64,000 bases of DNA from an uncultured Pelagibacteraceae bacterium. Lineage in GTDB: Bacteria; Pseudomonadota; Alphaproteobacteria; Pelagibacterales; Pelagibacteraceae. Shown piece after piece: positions 8,190 through 17,484 of this stretch; position 1 is the stretch's first letter; every line of letters starts with the position of its first letter. Under the pieces are notes generated by a model. It did no database searches and had not been told where the DNA came from. It worked only from the letters and a program-made list of their open reading frames with translations. The stretch covers positions 124,001-188,000 of the forward strand of contig CACHEF010000002.1 in the NCBI GenBank assembly GCA_902578775.1. The letters are read 5' to 3'. Both the position numbers and the translations under genes were made by a program.

Positions 8190-9029
8190 CTAAATAATAC
8201 TTAAATATTCATAAAATGATCTAATTGAAACAATTATCAGAAAAGATCCAAAAATTTTACTCAACAAACTTTTATTTATCTTATACACTGCCTTAGCACC
8301 TATCCTCGCCATTATCATCGTCACAGGCACAAATACAATAAAGCCTAATAGATTAATATAACCTAAGCTAAAAGGAGAAATAACATTATTTATAATCTTG
8401 CCTCCAATTACCATTGATATTGTACCTGTAACAGCTATCAAAAACCCTACGGCTGCAGCGGTACCGATTGATTTTCTGATATCATAGCCAAAAGTCCTCA
8501 TAAACGGTACCATTAAAGAGCCTCCACCTATTCCAAGAGGGACTGAAATAAACCCAATAATTACTCCTGAAATATTTTTAACTATATCAGAAATTTTTTT
8601 AGGATTTTCCATTAACTTGTCTCTAATAAATATAAAAAATACACCTACAATAAATGCGAATATAGAAAAAAATAGAACCAAAGATGGAGTCTTTAAATTT
8701 ACTGCAAGAAAAGTTCCTGCAATTACTCCAAATAAAATAAAAATACCAAATGATTTAACCATCTTAAAATCTACTGCATCATATTCCATGTGAGTTTTTG
8801 TAGAAATTATTGAAGTAGGTATTATGATTGCTAAGGATGTTCCTACAGAGAGATGCATTCTAGTTAAAATATCAAATTCTAAAACTGTAAAAGCATAGTA
8901 TAAAGCTGGAACCATAATTATACCCCCACCGACTCCTAACAAGCCGGCCATAAAACCCGCAACAGCAGCAGCAATAGCCAATACAACTAACAAATTAATA
9001 ATTTCATTTATATTTGAAATATCCATCAA
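8190..9029 (-). CDS. TauE/SafE family anion permease (sulfite-exporter type)
   Basis: 279 aa with about eight membrane segments and the two family repeats GLLGVGGGIIMVPAL near residues 29-43 and PLGIGGGSLMVPFM in the second half. The family exports sulfite or organosulfonates (TauE, SafE) in some bacteria, but substrate cannot be predicted from sequence. Its start overlaps the dusA stop in an ATGA-type junction, so it is in one transcription unit with dusA. A sulfite exporter would fit an organism that degrades taurine or other sulfonates, which this window also suggests. Confidence 0.82.
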   Translation of the reverse strand: MMDISNINEIINLLVVLAIAAAVAGFMAGLLGVGGGIIMVPALYYAFTVLEFDILTRMHLSVGTSLAIIIPTSIISTKTHMEYDAVDFKMVKSFGIFILFGVIAGTFLAVNLKTPSLVLFFSIFAFIVGVFFIFIRDKLMENPKKISDIVKNISGVIIGFISVPLGIGGGSLMVPFMRTFGYDIRKSIGTAAAVGFLIAVTGTISMVIGGKIINNVISPFSLGYINLLGFIVFVPVTMIMARIGAKAVYKINKSLLSKIFGSFLIIVSIRSFYEYLSII

Positions 9030-10030
9030 GAATTAGCCTGAATTGCTTTCTCATTATTTTGAACAATGGTCATAATATGTTTTGCTTTTTGAAAATCAGA
9101 ATCTCTTGCCATCATATTATCGCTTAAATATCTTTTCCACTCTTTAGAACCAACTTGTCCATGATATAAACCTACAGTATGTCTCATAATATGATTTATT
9201 TTTGTACCTAATTTTACTTCTCTATCAGCATATTCTAAAAGTTTTTCTACCACTTGTTCCCTTGTTGGACTATTCTTTGTCTTAAATATTTCCTTTTCAA
9301 TTTCAATTAAAGAATATGGATTTTGGTATATTGATCTTCCTATCATTACACCATCGCAAAATTTTAAATGATCATTAATCTCTCCAACTTTTGTAATTCC
9401 ACCATTTATAATTATTTCTAGATTAGGATTTTCTTTTTTAATATCGTAAACCATTTTGTAATTTAATTTTGGAATATTCAAATTTTGCTTCGGAGATAAA
9501 CCTGTCAAAATTGCTTTCCTTGCATGCAAAATAAATGTTTTTGAACCGGCATCTCTCATCTTATGTATAAAATTGTTTAAATAATTGAATTCTTCTGTGT
9601 CATCGAAACCAATTCTTGTCTTAGCCGTAACAGGAATTTTACAAGCGTTCACCATTGAGCTTATACATTCAGCAACTAAGTTGGGTTCTTTTATTAAACA
9701 TGCACCAAATTTATTTTTTTGAACTTTTTTGCTAGGACAACCTAAATTAATGTTTATTTCATCATAACCCATATCCTCTGCAATTTTAGCTACTTCTGCT
9801 AACTCTTCTTTATTAGATCCACCAACTTGTAAAGCTAATGGTTTTTCTTCAGGACTATAGGATAAAATTTTTTTTTGATCACCGTGAATTGCTGATTTTG
9901 TAGCAACCATCTCCGTATAGAGCATTACATTTTTGCTCATCAGTCTTAAAAAGAAACGATCATGTCTATCGGTGCAATCCATCATAGGAGCAACTGATAT
10001 TTTTCTATTTATTTCTTTTTTAGAATCCAA
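9026..10030 (-). CDS. dusA: tRNA-dihydrouridine synthase DusA
   Basis: 334 aa FMN enzyme reducing uridines in the tRNA D-loop. Visible features are the N-terminal SVAPMMDCTDRHDRFF, the ININLGCPSKKVQ motif and the catalytic cysteine in FGACLIKEP, then the phosphate-binding NGGI and GVMIGRSIYQNP loops. The RHDRFF after CTD and the IMRHTVGLYHG tail are DusA-type rather than DusB/C. It overlaps the end of dctM by 11 bases, so a tRNA-modification gene is embedded in a transport operon, as often happens in streamlined genomes. Confidence 0.92.
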   Translation of the reverse strand: MDSKKEINRKISVAPMMDCTDRHDRFFLRLMSKNVMLYTEMVATKSAIHGDQKKILSYSPEEKPLALQVGGSNKEELAEVAKIAEDMGYDEININLGCPSKKVQKNKFGACLIKEPNLVAECISSMVNACKIPVTAKTRIGFDDTEEFNYLNNFIHKMRDAGSKTFILHARKAILTGLSPKQNLNIPKLNYKMVYDIKKENPNLEIIINGGITKVGEINDHLKFCDGVMIGRSIYQNPYSLIEIEKEIFKTKNSPTREQVVEKLLEYADREVKLGTKINHIMRHTVGLYHGQVGSKEWKRYLSDNMMARDSDFQKAKHIMTIVQNNEKAIQANS

Positions 10031-11351
10031 GGTCTTTACCCATTATTTTATCAGGTAACCATGTAACAATCTCAGGAAAAATACATAAAATTACTATTGC
10101 TAAAGCCATAATTATCATAAATGGTATAGATCCTTTCAAAATTTCTGACAAACTAACATCTGGGGTAATTCCCTTTATAATATAAAGATTTAATCCAACT
10201 GGTGGTGTAATTAAACCAATCTCCATATTAATTGTAAATACTATTGCGAACCAATATGGGTCAAAGCCTAAAGTGGTAATCACTGGCAATAATATAGCCG
10301 AAGTCATTACAATAACTGCAACCGGCGGTAAAAAGAAACCAGCTATCAAAAGAAATATATTTATTAAAATGAACACAACCCACTTATTAGAGCTTAATTC
10401 AACCATGCTTTGAGCTAAAGATTGAGTTACGTAAAGTTGTGAAAGAGTGAATGCAAAAAGATAAGAGGCAGCAATAATAAACATTATCATTACACTTTCT
10501 TTCATTGAAACTTTAACAATGTTCCAAATCTTTTTTGGTTGATAAATTTTATAAACAACAGCAATTAACACAAAAACTAAAAATGCTCCTACCCCAGATG
10601 CTTCAGATGGTGTTGCAACTCCTCCATATAATACATATAAAACTCCTGCTATAATTGCTAAGAAAGGAAGAATTCTTGGTAAAACTTCAAGTTTTTCTTT
10701 AAGTGTTGGTCTTACTCTATTTCTAAGCGCTTTTGCTGCATCCTTGTCAATAAAATAACTATGAATTAGAGCCCAAATCGCAAACATACCTGCCAACATA
10801 AAACCTGGGATCAGACCACATAAAAATAATCTTCCAATTGAAGTACCTGTTGCGATTCCGTAGACAATTAAAACAATACTAGGAGGAATTAAAACTCCTA
10901 ATGTTCCACCAGCCGCAATAGTTCCTGTTGCGATTTGGTCGGAATAACCTCTTTTCCTCATTTCTGGTATTCCCATTGTTCCAATTGCTGCACAGGTTGC
11001 AGGACTAGATCCACTTAAAGCTGCAAAAATTGAACAAGCACCAATATTAGAAATTACTAATCCGCCTGGCACTCTCCAAAGCCATCTATCTAATCCTGTA
11101 TATAAATCTTTTCCTGCAGGAGAATTAGCAACTGCCATTCCCATTAAAATAAACATTGGTATCGAAAGTAAAACAAATGAGTTTAGGCCCGCAAAAAATG
11201 TTTCTGCAAAAACATCAAGCATTTGAAAACCTTCAAATGATACTAGAAGAGCTATCGAGACAAAACTCAAACCAAAAGCAATTGGAATTCCAGAAAAAAG
11301 TACCAATAAAGTAAAAACTGCAACAATTAATGCTATAATGAGTGGATCCAT
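10020..11351 (-). CDS. dctM: TRAP transporter large permease (DctM type)
   Basis: 443 aa, the 12-TM Na+-coupled channel subunit of a tripartite ATP-independent periplasmic transporter. The protein is very hydrophobic throughout with the typical MGMAVANSPAGKDLYTGLDRW, GALSGSSPATCAAIGTMG-like and GTLGVLIPPSIVLIVYG blocks, and PPVGLNLYIIKGI near the C-terminus. The start abuts dctQ. The substrate is set by the DctP protein and is unknown; the neighbouring malonyl-CoA decarboxylase and CoA-transferase suggest a short dicarboxylate or related acid. Confidence 0.93.
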   Translation of the reverse strand: MDPLIIALIVAVFTLLVLFSGIPIAFGLSFVSIALLVSFEGFQMLDVFAETFFAGLNSFVLLSIPMFILMGMAVANSPAGKDLYTGLDRWLWRVPGGLVISNIGACSIFAALSGSSPATCAAIGTMGIPEMRKRGYSDQIATGTIAAGGTLGVLIPPSIVLIVYGIATGTSIGRLFLCGLIPGFMLAGMFAIWALIHSYFIDKDAAKALRNRVRPTLKEKLEVLPRILPFLAIIAGVLYVLYGGVATPSEASGVGAFLVFVLIAVVYKIYQPKKIWNIVKVSMKESVMIMFIIAASYLFAFTLSQLYVTQSLAQSMVELSSNKWVVFILINIFLLIAGFFLPPVAVIVMTSAILLPVITTLGFDPYWFAIVFTINMEIGLITPPVGLNLYIIKGITPDVSLSEILKGSIPFMIIMALAIVILCIFPEIVTWLPDKIMGKDLGF

Positions 11352-11846
11352 TTAATTATAATCCTTTTCATCTATTAATTTTATAATTTCTGCGATGTAC
11401 TGTAATATCATTAATAAAGCACCTAACATCATTGATGAATATGGTATCCATAAAGGTGGATCCCATACAGTGCCTGTGGAGTAATTTTTGGTAAATGCTT
11501 CCTCAACCATTATAAAACCAAAATAAAATAGAATTAAAAAAAACAGTAAACTTATAGATGATGTAAAAATTTTTAATCTAACTACATTTTTTTTCGATAA
11601 AAAATCGTAGATCCATTCCATGCTAACATGGGCTTTTTCACTTAAGACGTATACACTCCCAATAAAAGTTGAGGCAACTAATAACATTGTGACAAGTTCT
11701 GTTTGCCATGTAATTGCTCTTTGAAAAAAATATCTTTCAAAAACAAGTTCAACGATAACCAAAATTGATAAGAGCAATGCTAATACAGCGAAAGCACCAC
11801 AGGCTTTAGCTATCAGATCACAAAATTGAAGATATTTTTTTTTCAT
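11352..11846 (-). CDS. dctQ: TRAP transporter small permease (DctQ type)
   Basis: 164 aa with four predicted membrane helices and the family pattern of ITWQTELVTMLLVASTFIGS in helix 2, AHVSMEWIYDFLS after it, and a WIPYSSMMLGALLMILQY last helix. It pairs with DctM to form the membrane complex. The start codon is reached directly after a hairpin plus nine Us separating it from dctP, so dctQM translation depends on readthrough of that structure. That arrangement would give excess binding protein over permease. Confidence 0.88.
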   Translation of the reverse strand: MKKKYLQFCDLIAKACGAFAVLALLLSILVIVELVFERYFFQRAITWQTELVTMLLVASTFIGSVYVLSEKAHVSMEWIYDFLSKKNVVRLKIFTSSISLLFFLILFYFGFIMVEEAFTKNYSTGTVWDPPLWIPYSSMMLGALLMILQYIAEIIKLIDEKDYN

Positions 11847-11884
11847 AAAAAAAAACCCCTATTTAATAAGAATAAACAGGGGTT
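11847..11884 (-). terminator. Attenuating hairpin between dctP and dctQ
   Basis: Read on the minus strand, AACCCCT pairs with AGGGGTT (plus-strand 11878-11884 with 11854-11860), with an inner TTTA/TAAA extension across one mismatch, followed by a U9 tract ending at the dctQ AUG. This is a classical intrinsic terminator placed after the binding-protein gene. Confidence 0.75.
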
Positions 11885-11898
11885 CTTTATATATTATT

Positions 11899-12909
11899 TT
11901 ATTTAACTGCTAAAGCCATTTCCATCAGCTTATCACCGCCTGGAACTTTATCAGCAAATGCCTTATGAGAAGATTTTTTTGCAATCTCTACCCATGCAGC
12001 GTGGTCTTTTGCATCCATGTACACTAATTTTACACCTGCAGCTTTATAAGCATCTTCAAACTTTTTATCTAAGTTTTCGACTTGAGCTGTCATGTATTTC
12101 TCAGCAACTTTCCCGGCTTTCATTAAAGCTTTTTGTTGCTTAGAATTTAGAGCATCGAAAGATTTTTTCGACATCAGAATTGGTTCATACATAAACCATA
12201 AACCAAATTTTCCTGGAGGAGTTGCGCATGAAACTTGTTCATAAATTTTGTAACTTACAAAACTTCCTGAACTAGTGTTTGCACCTGTTAATACACCTGT
12301 TTGTAAACCTGTGTAAATTTCAGAGGATGGCATACTTTGTATACCTGCCCCTGCAGCTTCTAACATTTGGTTAAATGCTTTTCCTGCAGCTCTCATTACT
12401 TGACCTTTTGCATCGCTAGGATTTTTGATACATTTTGTTTTTGAAGCAAAACCACCACCTAACCAAGCATCAGATAAAACCACAACACCTGCATCATTAA
12501 TAATTTTTTTAATTTCAGTCATCATTGGACCTTTATTAAATCTTAATGCATGATCATGATTTTTTACCGTTCCAGGCATTAAAGTTGCATCAAATTCTGG
12601 ATGGAATTTAGAAGCATAAGCTAATGGAAAAGCAGAAATATCTAATTGACCAGTTGTCATTGGTTTCCACTGTTCTTTTGGTTTATACAATGATTTAGCT
12701 GGATAGATTCTGATATCTATTCCAACATTTGCTTTTTTAACCTCGTCAGCAATGATTTGAACCATTTCATGACGTGGGTCATAAGATCCATCAGCTCTTG
12801 GAGTACCAGGCCATTGGTGACTTGCTTTAAGCGTAACCGCATAAGCAGAACCAATAGTAGTTAAAATAAAAACTAATGAAGTTAAATATAAAGATATTCT
12901 TTTTAACAT
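11899..12909 (-). CDS. dctP: TRAP transporter periplasmic substrate-binding protein (DctP type)
   Basis: 336 aa with a clear Sec signal peptide (MLKRISLYLTSLVFILTTIG...AYA) and the DctP fold order: LKASHQWPG strand, IADEVKK helix, IYPAKSLYKPKEQW, and the SSEIYTGLQTGVLTGA block that includes the conserved region contacting the ligand carboxylate. A strong GAGGG Shine-Dalgarno precedes the ATG. It is the first gene of dctPQM-dusA-tauE-mcd and has a good sigma-70-like promoter. A carboxylic acid ligand is expected for the family; which one cannot be told here. Confidence 0.92.
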   Translation of the reverse strand: MLKRISLYLTSLVFILTTIGSAYAVTLKASHQWPGTPRADGSYDPRHEMVQIIADEVKKANVGIDIRIYPAKSLYKPKEQWKPMTTGQLDISAFPLAYASKFHPEFDATLMPGTVKNHDHALRFNKGPMMTEIKKIINDAGVVVLSDAWLGGGFASKTKCIKNPSDAKGQVMRAAGKAFNQMLEAAGAGIQSMPSSEIYTGLQTGVLTGANTSSGSFVSYKIYEQVSCATPPGKFGLWFMYEPILMSKKSFDALNSKQQKALMKAGKVAEKYMTAQVENLDKKFEDAYKAAGVKLVYMDAKDHAAWVEIAKKSSHKAFADKVPGGDKLMEMALAVK

Positions 12910-12944
12910 TATTTTTTCCCTCTATTGTTATTTTTAATAATTCA

Positions 12945-12973
12945 ATTAAAATGAACTTATTAATAAGAGTCAA
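12945..12973 (-). promoter_or_regulatory. dctP promoter with palindromic spacer
   Basis: Minus-strand -35 TTGACT (12968-12973) and -10 TTTAAT (12945-12950) are separated by exactly 17 bases. The spacer contains the perfect 12-bp palindrome CTTATTAATAAG (12956-12967). A palindrome lodged between -35 and -10 is where a repressor would block RNA polymerase, so this is a candidate operator. The regulator is not evident nearby. Confidence 0.6.
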
Positions 12974-13004
12974 GTCGACAAAAACTCATATAAGATGAAA
13001 TAAT

Positions 13005-14147
13005 ATGGATGGACCGTTAAAAAACCTACTAGTAGTTGATTTAACAAGGGTATTAGTTGGTCCTTACTGCACAATGATATTATCAGATTTAGGAGCTAGA
13101 GTAATTAAAGTTGAGGCTCCTGAAATTGGTGATGATTCAAGAAAGTTTGGCCCATTTGTGAAAAATTATTCTGCATACTTTATGTCTCTTAATAGAGGCA
13201 AAGAAAGTATTGCACTTAATTTAAAAAATGAAGATGATAAAAAAATATTTGATAAAATTTTATCTAAAGCAGATATTTTAGTTGAAAACTTTAAACCAGG
13301 TACTTTAGAAAAATGGGGATATGGCTGGAAAGATGTAAATAAAAAATATCCAAAATTAATTTATGCTTCTGCTTCTGGTTTCGGACAAACAGGTCCTTTA
13401 AAAGAATTACCTGCTTATGATATGGTTGTACAAGGTATGGGTGGTTTAATGAGTGTAACAGGTCAACCTAACTCTGAACCCACAAGAGTTGGAACATCTA
13501 TAGGAGATATTACAGCGGGTTTATTTACTACTATTGGAATTAATGCTGCGCTTTATGATAGACAAAAAACAGGTAAGGGTATGTACATAGATGTTTCTAT
13601 GCTTGATTGTCAGATAGCCATCTTAGAAAATGCTATAGCTCGATATCTGGCAAAAAATGAAATCCCAAAACCAATGGGATCAAGACATCCATCGATTGCA
13701 CCATTTGAGGCTTTTAAAACTCAGGATAGCTATATAATTATTGCTGCTGGTAACGACAAACTATTTGAAAAACTTTGTACTCTTTTAAAATTACCAGAGT
13801 TAATTCAAAATCCAAAATTTTCTGATAATTCATCAAGAGCCCAAAATATGGATGAACTTAAAAAAATTTTAGAAAATAAATTATCCTCAAGAAAAACTAA
13901 TGAATGGGTCAAGGATATGGAAAATAAAAAAATTCCTTGTGGTCCAATATTTAACATTAAAGAAGCTGTTGAAAATCCTCAAGTAGATTCAAGAAATATG
14001 ATTGTCAAAGCTTATCATAAAGTCATTGGAGATTTTAAATTAGCTGGAAATCCAATAAAAATGTCAGCTTACAAAGATGAAAAAACTAGAGGTGATATTC
14101 CAGATTTAGATGAGCACAGAGAAAAAATTTTAAAAGAATTTAATTAA
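13005..14147 (+). CDS. Class III CoA-transferase (CaiB/BaiF family)
   Basis: 380 aa. Family III CoA-transferase, moving CoA between carboxylic acids through an aspartyl-CoA thioester. Visible are the N-terminal [20 protein letters not shown] and VIKVEAP motifs, [12 protein letters not shown], and the catalytic aspartate D168 in [12 protein letters not shown], followed by the C-terminal [12 protein letters not shown] block. It is divergent from dctP across a 95-base region, so it may share regulation with the TRAP operon. A job of activating the imported acid to a CoA ester is a plausible inference. Its stop overlaps the rpoZ stop (TTAATTAA). Confidence 0.88.
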   Translation: MDGPLKNLLVVDLTRVLVGPYCTMILSDLGARVIKVEAPEIGDDSRKFGPFVKNYSAYFMSLNRGKESIALNLKNEDDKKIFDKILSKADILVENFKPGTLEKWGYGWKDVNKKYPKLIYASASGFGQTGPLKELPAYDMVVQGMGGLMSVTGQPNSEPTRVGTSIGDITAGLFTTIGINAALYDRQKTGKGMYIDVSMLDCQIAILENAIARYLAKNEIPKPMGSRHPSIAPFEAFKTQDSYIIIAAGNDKLFEKLCTLLKLPELIQNPKFSDNSSRAQNMDELKKILENKLSSRKTNEWVKDMENKKIPCGPIFNIKEAVENPQVDSRNMIVKAYHKVIGDFKLAGNPIKMSAYKDEKTRGDIPDLDEHREKILKEFN

Positions 14148-14671
14148 TTCGTCTCTGTTTCGTCAGAGTTAGTTTCTGTAATTTGTTCTTCTGACTTGGA
14201 AATTTGATCTAGAGAAACATCTTCATCGGTTTGAGGCTCATCTGATACTGCATCCTCTATAGTTGGTTGAGCTGTTTCAGATAGTTCTGCTAAATCTTCT
14301 TTAGATACTTGAATTTTTTCTGGAGCTTTTCTAGCTCTTTTTGATGGTAGAATTGGAGTTCCACTTTTTGAAATTTCACCTTTGTATAAACTTTCAAAAT
14401 CATCACCTACTTCTTCATCATCTTCGGATCCATCATCAACTTGTTCAACATGTTTTCTTAATTTATAAATTGCACTATCAGTTAAGTCTAGAACTTTAAT
14501 TTTTTCTTCTGCAATTTCCCTTAATGCTATGACTGTATTTTTGTCATTATCTTTATCTAGGGTAGGTTCTATTCCTGAGTTTAATTGTGTAGCTCTTTCT
14601 TTGGCAACAAGAACTAGTTCATAAGGACTGTCTACTTTATCTATACAATCTTCTACGGTAACTCTAGCCAT
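14144..14671 (-). CDS. rpoZ: RNA polymerase omega subunit, with long acidic tail
   Basis: 175 aa. The first roughly 65 residues are canonical omega: [13 protein letters not shown], a [14 protein letters not shown] helix and [15 protein letters not shown], which bind and chaperone the beta-prime subunit. The remaining 110 residues are a low-complexity acidic tail ([15 protein letters not shown], then many E/D/S/T) with a short basic SKRARK patch. E. coli omega is about 90 aa, so the tail more than doubles it. Its position beside unrelated metabolic genes, not the usual gmk/spoT, is also notable. The tail's function is unknown. Confidence 0.9.
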   Translation of the reverse strand: MARVTVEDCIDKVDSPYELVLVAKERATQLNSGIEPTLDKDNDKNTVIALREIAEEKIKVLDLTDSAIYKLRKHVEQVDDGSEDDEEVGDDFESLYKGEISKSGTPILPSKRARKAPEKIQVSKEDLAELSETAQPTIEDAVSDEPQTDEDVSLDQISKSEEQITETNSDETETN

Positions 14672-14702
14672 GCGCAGTATCTATACAGTGAAGTTTAAAA
14701 AA

Positions 14703-15920
14703 TCAAGCAGATTTTGATACATATATTGGATTTAGCTTATTTTTTACAAAATAAAGAAAGAGAATTGAGGCAAAGATATAAGCTCCTGAAACAACGGCAA
14801 TTTTTTCGATTGAAAAACCAATATCAATAAGAAAACCAAATAAAGCAGTACCAAAAGCAGTTGAAAATACCATTAATGCAGTAGTTAATGCCTTTATAGA
14901 TCCAATATATTTAACTCCATAAATCTCAGCCCAGGTTGAGGAACCCAAAACATTTGCCAGTCCATTGGTAACCCCAAGTAGACCAAAAAACACAAAAGAG
15001 AAAAATGGAGCATCAAAATAGTAAAGAACAAAAGTCCCAAAAAAAAGAGGAATATTCATGTAAATTAATAATTTTCTACTTGAAAATTTATCAATTAAAA
15101 AACCTGATAAAAAAAGAGTAATTACCGATAGAATTGAGTAAGCCATAAATGATTGAGCGATAACATAGGAGCCCCATTCTTTAGATGAAGAAATATATGA
15201 TTGATAAACAAAAGAGCCAGTAGCAATCCATGGCATAGCTAACATGGTCATGCATATTATATAAAACCTATAATCTTTTAAAACTTCTGCTCTTTTCCAT
15301 TGTTTAATTTTTTTATTATTTTCCTCAATTTTAGACTCTTCTCTTGTATCAAGTTTAATCTCTTTTACTAAAATGAAAGTTGCAACAGGTAAAACAAGTA
15401 TTACCAAAATTGAAATTGAAACCCAGATATCTCTCCATTCAATAAAAGTTAATAAAAAAACAATTAAAACTGGCATTATGAATTCAGCCAATGACAATCC
15501 CAACCAACCCACACTTAAAGCTCTTCCTCTATTTTTTTCAAAAAAACGAGATATGGTTGTTGTTGCGGTATGACTTGATAATCCTTGTCCAGATAAACGC
15601 ATTAAAAAAATTCCTATAAATAAAAAGATTACTGATGAAATTTTTGAAAATATAAAGCAGGAGGCGGATAGGAAAATTATCACATAAGATGCAAATTTTA
15701 ATATTTTTACATCATCAATTTTTTTTCCAATCCAAATTAAAACAATACTACTCAATAATGTAGCTGATGCATAAATTGAGCCAAATTGTCCATGAGTTAT
15801 CGATAAAGTATCTCTTATACTAGAATTAAATAAACCAAGAAAAAAACTCTGTCCAAAACTAGAAAAAAATGTAAATATAAATCCAAATATAATTACTTTT
15901 AAATTTAAACTCTTAAACAT
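14703..15920 (-). CDS. MFS transporter
   Basis: 405 aa with about 12 hydrophobic segments and a central charged cytoplasmic loop (about residues 190-215, KLDTREESKIEENNKKIKQW), the usual 6+6 major facilitator layout. The segment after TM2 (WIGKKIDDVK) resembles the family loop 2-3 motif. The protein resembles the oxalate/formate or monocarboxylate porter-like branch in general style, but substrate is not predictable. It is separated by 31 bases from rpoZ downstream and is divergent from the dehydrogenase gene only 11 bases away, so promoters must lie within coding sequence. Confidence 0.8.
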   Translation of the reverse strand: MFKSLNLKVIIFGFIFTFFSSFGQSFFLGLFNSSIRDTLSITHGQFGSIYASATLLSSIVLIWIGKKIDDVKILKFASYVIIFLSASCFIFSKISSVIFLFIGIFLMRLSGQGLSSHTATTTISRFFEKNRGRALSVGWLGLSLAEFIMPVLIVFLLTFIEWRDIWVSISILVILVLPVATFILVKEIKLDTREESKIEENNKKIKQWKRAEVLKDYRFYIICMTMLAMPWIATGSFVYQSYISSSKEWGSYVIAQSFMAYSILSVITLFLSGFLIDKFSSRKLLIYMNIPLFFGTFVLYYFDAPFFSFVFFGLLGVTNGLANVLGSSTWAEIYGVKYIGSIKALTTALMVFSTAFGTALFGFLIDIGFSIEKIAVVSGAYIFASILFLYFVKNKLNPIYVSKSA

Positions 15921-15931
15921 ATAGAAAATTT

Positions 15932-16801
15932 ATGACTTGTAACGTTGCTTTCATAGGTCTTGGTGTCATGGGTTATCCGATGGCAGGTTATATATCAAAA
16001 GGTGGACACAATGTAACTGTTTTTAACAGAACTAAATCTAAAGCAGAAAAATGGGTCAAAGAATATAAAGGTAAAATGGCAGTTACTCCTGCAGAGGCTG
16101 CAAAAGATGCTGAATATGTCTTTACTTGTGTTGGAAATGATAACGATTTAAGAGAAGTTACTTTTGGTGATAATGGTGCATTCAAAACTATAAAAAAAGG
16201 TGCAATCTATATTGATAACACTACAGCATCAGCAACGATTGCTAGAGAAATTTTTGAATACGCAAAAAAAAATGGATTTGGTGCATTAGATGCTCCAGTA
16301 TCTGGAGGACAAGCTGGCGCAGAAAATGGCGCATTAACAGTTATGATTGGTGGTGATCAGACTGATTTTGAGAAAGCAAAAGATAAAATCGATTGTTATA
16401 GCAAAAAAATGAAGTTACTTGGCAAAGCTGGTTCTGGACAATTAGCAAAAATGGTTAATCAAATTTGTATAGCAGGTTTAGTTCAGGGATTATCTGAAGG
16501 AATAAACTTTGGAATGAAAGCTGGATTAAAAATGGAAGATGTTATCGAAGTAATTTCAAAAGGTGCTGCTCAATCATGGCAAATGGAAAATAGATATAAA
16601 ACAATGATCGATGATAAGTTTGATTTTGGCTTTGCAGTTGATTGGATGAGAAAAGATTTAAAAATTGCAATGGATGAAGCAAAAAATAATGGGTCTTTAC
16701 TGCCTGTCACTGAAATTGTAGATAAATTTTATGGTGAAGTTCAAGATATTGGTGGAAATCGATGGGATACATCAAGTTTAATTAAAAGATTCAGAAAGTA
16801 A
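15932..16801 (+). CDS. NAD(P)-dependent beta-hydroxyacid dehydrogenase (3-hydroxyisobutyrate dehydrogenase family)
   Basis: 289 aa. The Rossmann motif GLGVMGYPMAGYIS lies at residues 9-22 and the next strand ends FNRT, with R33 following N32, suggesting NADP preference. Substrate-binding DAPVSGGQAGAENGALT sits at about 120-136 and the catalytic lysine K173 with N176 in GQLAKMVNQ. The family includes MmsB, GarR and glyoxylate/succinic-semialdehyde reductases, so exact substrate is uncertain. The PNPOx gene begins three bases after its stop, implying an operon. Confidence 0.88.
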   Translation: MTCNVAFIGLGVMGYPMAGYISKGGHNVTVFNRTKSKAEKWVKEYKGKMAVTPAEAAKDAEYVFTCVGNDNDLREVTFGDNGAFKTIKKGAIYIDNTTASATIAREIFEYAKKNGFGALDAPVSGGQAGAENGALTVMIGGDQTDFEKAKDKIDCYSKKMKLLGKAGSGQLAKMVNQICIAGLVQGLSEGINFGMKAGLKMEDVIEVISKGAAQSWQMENRYKTMIDDKFDFGFAVDWMRKDLKIAMDEAKNNGSLLPVTEIVDKFYGEVQDIGGNRWDTSSLIKRFRK

Positions 16802-16804
16802 AGT

Positions 16805-17404
16805 ATGCAACCAGCATACTACGAAAATTTAGAAGAAATCCAAAATAAATATTGGTCAATGCTAGATGATGCTATAATTAATAGAAGCTCACCTTTTAGA
16901 ATTCCAGTATTTATCTGTGCTCATCAAGATGAGGTGGATGGTAGAATTGTTGTTTTAAGAAAATCAGACAGAAAAAATAATTTATTACAATTTCATACTG
17001 ATCTAAGATCACCAAAGGTTAATATTCTTCAAAAAAATAAAAATGCCTCTCTAGTATTTTATGATAAAGAAGAAAAAATACAGTTAAGAATTAAGGTTGA
17101 ATGTGAGGTAAACAATCAAAACTCTATAACTGAAGTGTCTTGGAAAAAAACTCAGCATATAAGTAGACGTTGTTATCTGACAGATAGTCCTCCTGGTAAT
17201 ATATCAAAAACCCCAACTTCTGGAATGATTTCTAAATTAGAAGATTTTGATTACACGATGGAACAAAGTGAAAAAGGCTATGTGAATTTTACAGTCATAA
17301 AATGTAGAATTAAATCTATTGAGTGGCTTTATCTTGCAGCCAAAGGTCATCGTAGAGCAAAATTTGATATAGAAAATCATACAAATACTTGGTTAGTTCC
17401 ATAA
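16805..17404 (+). CDS. Pyridoxamine 5'-phosphate oxidase-family FMN-binding protein
   Basis: 199 aa split-barrel protein. The stretch around residues 47-75 (GRIVVLRKSDRKNNLLQFHTDLRSPKV) matches the FMN-phosphate-binding face of the family, followed by NASLVFYDKEEKIQLRI and a C-terminal strand with IKSIEWLYLAAKGHRRAKF. True PdxH enzymes have the C-terminal substrate loop with RxH in different context, so this is better called a general family member. It sits in an operon with the upstream dehydrogenase and shortly before an HmoA-like monooxygenase. Some family members (HugZ/HutZ) bind heme, which makes the pairing worth noting. Confidence 0.78.
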   Translation: MQPAYYENLEEIQNKYWSMLDDAIINRSSPFRIPVFICAHQDEVDGRIVVLRKSDRKNNLLQFHTDLRSPKVNILQKNKNASLVFYDKEEKIQLRIKVECEVNNQNSITEVSWKKTQHISRRCYLTDSPPGNISKTPTSGMISKLEDFDYTMEQSEKGYVNFTVIKCRIKSIEWLYLAAKGHRRAKFDIENHTNTWLVP

Positions 17405-17484
17405 CACAAATAATAATTACTTTATTTTATTTATTAGTCTAAATATCGCATCGATAGATAATTCTAATCTGATAAATTTAATTC

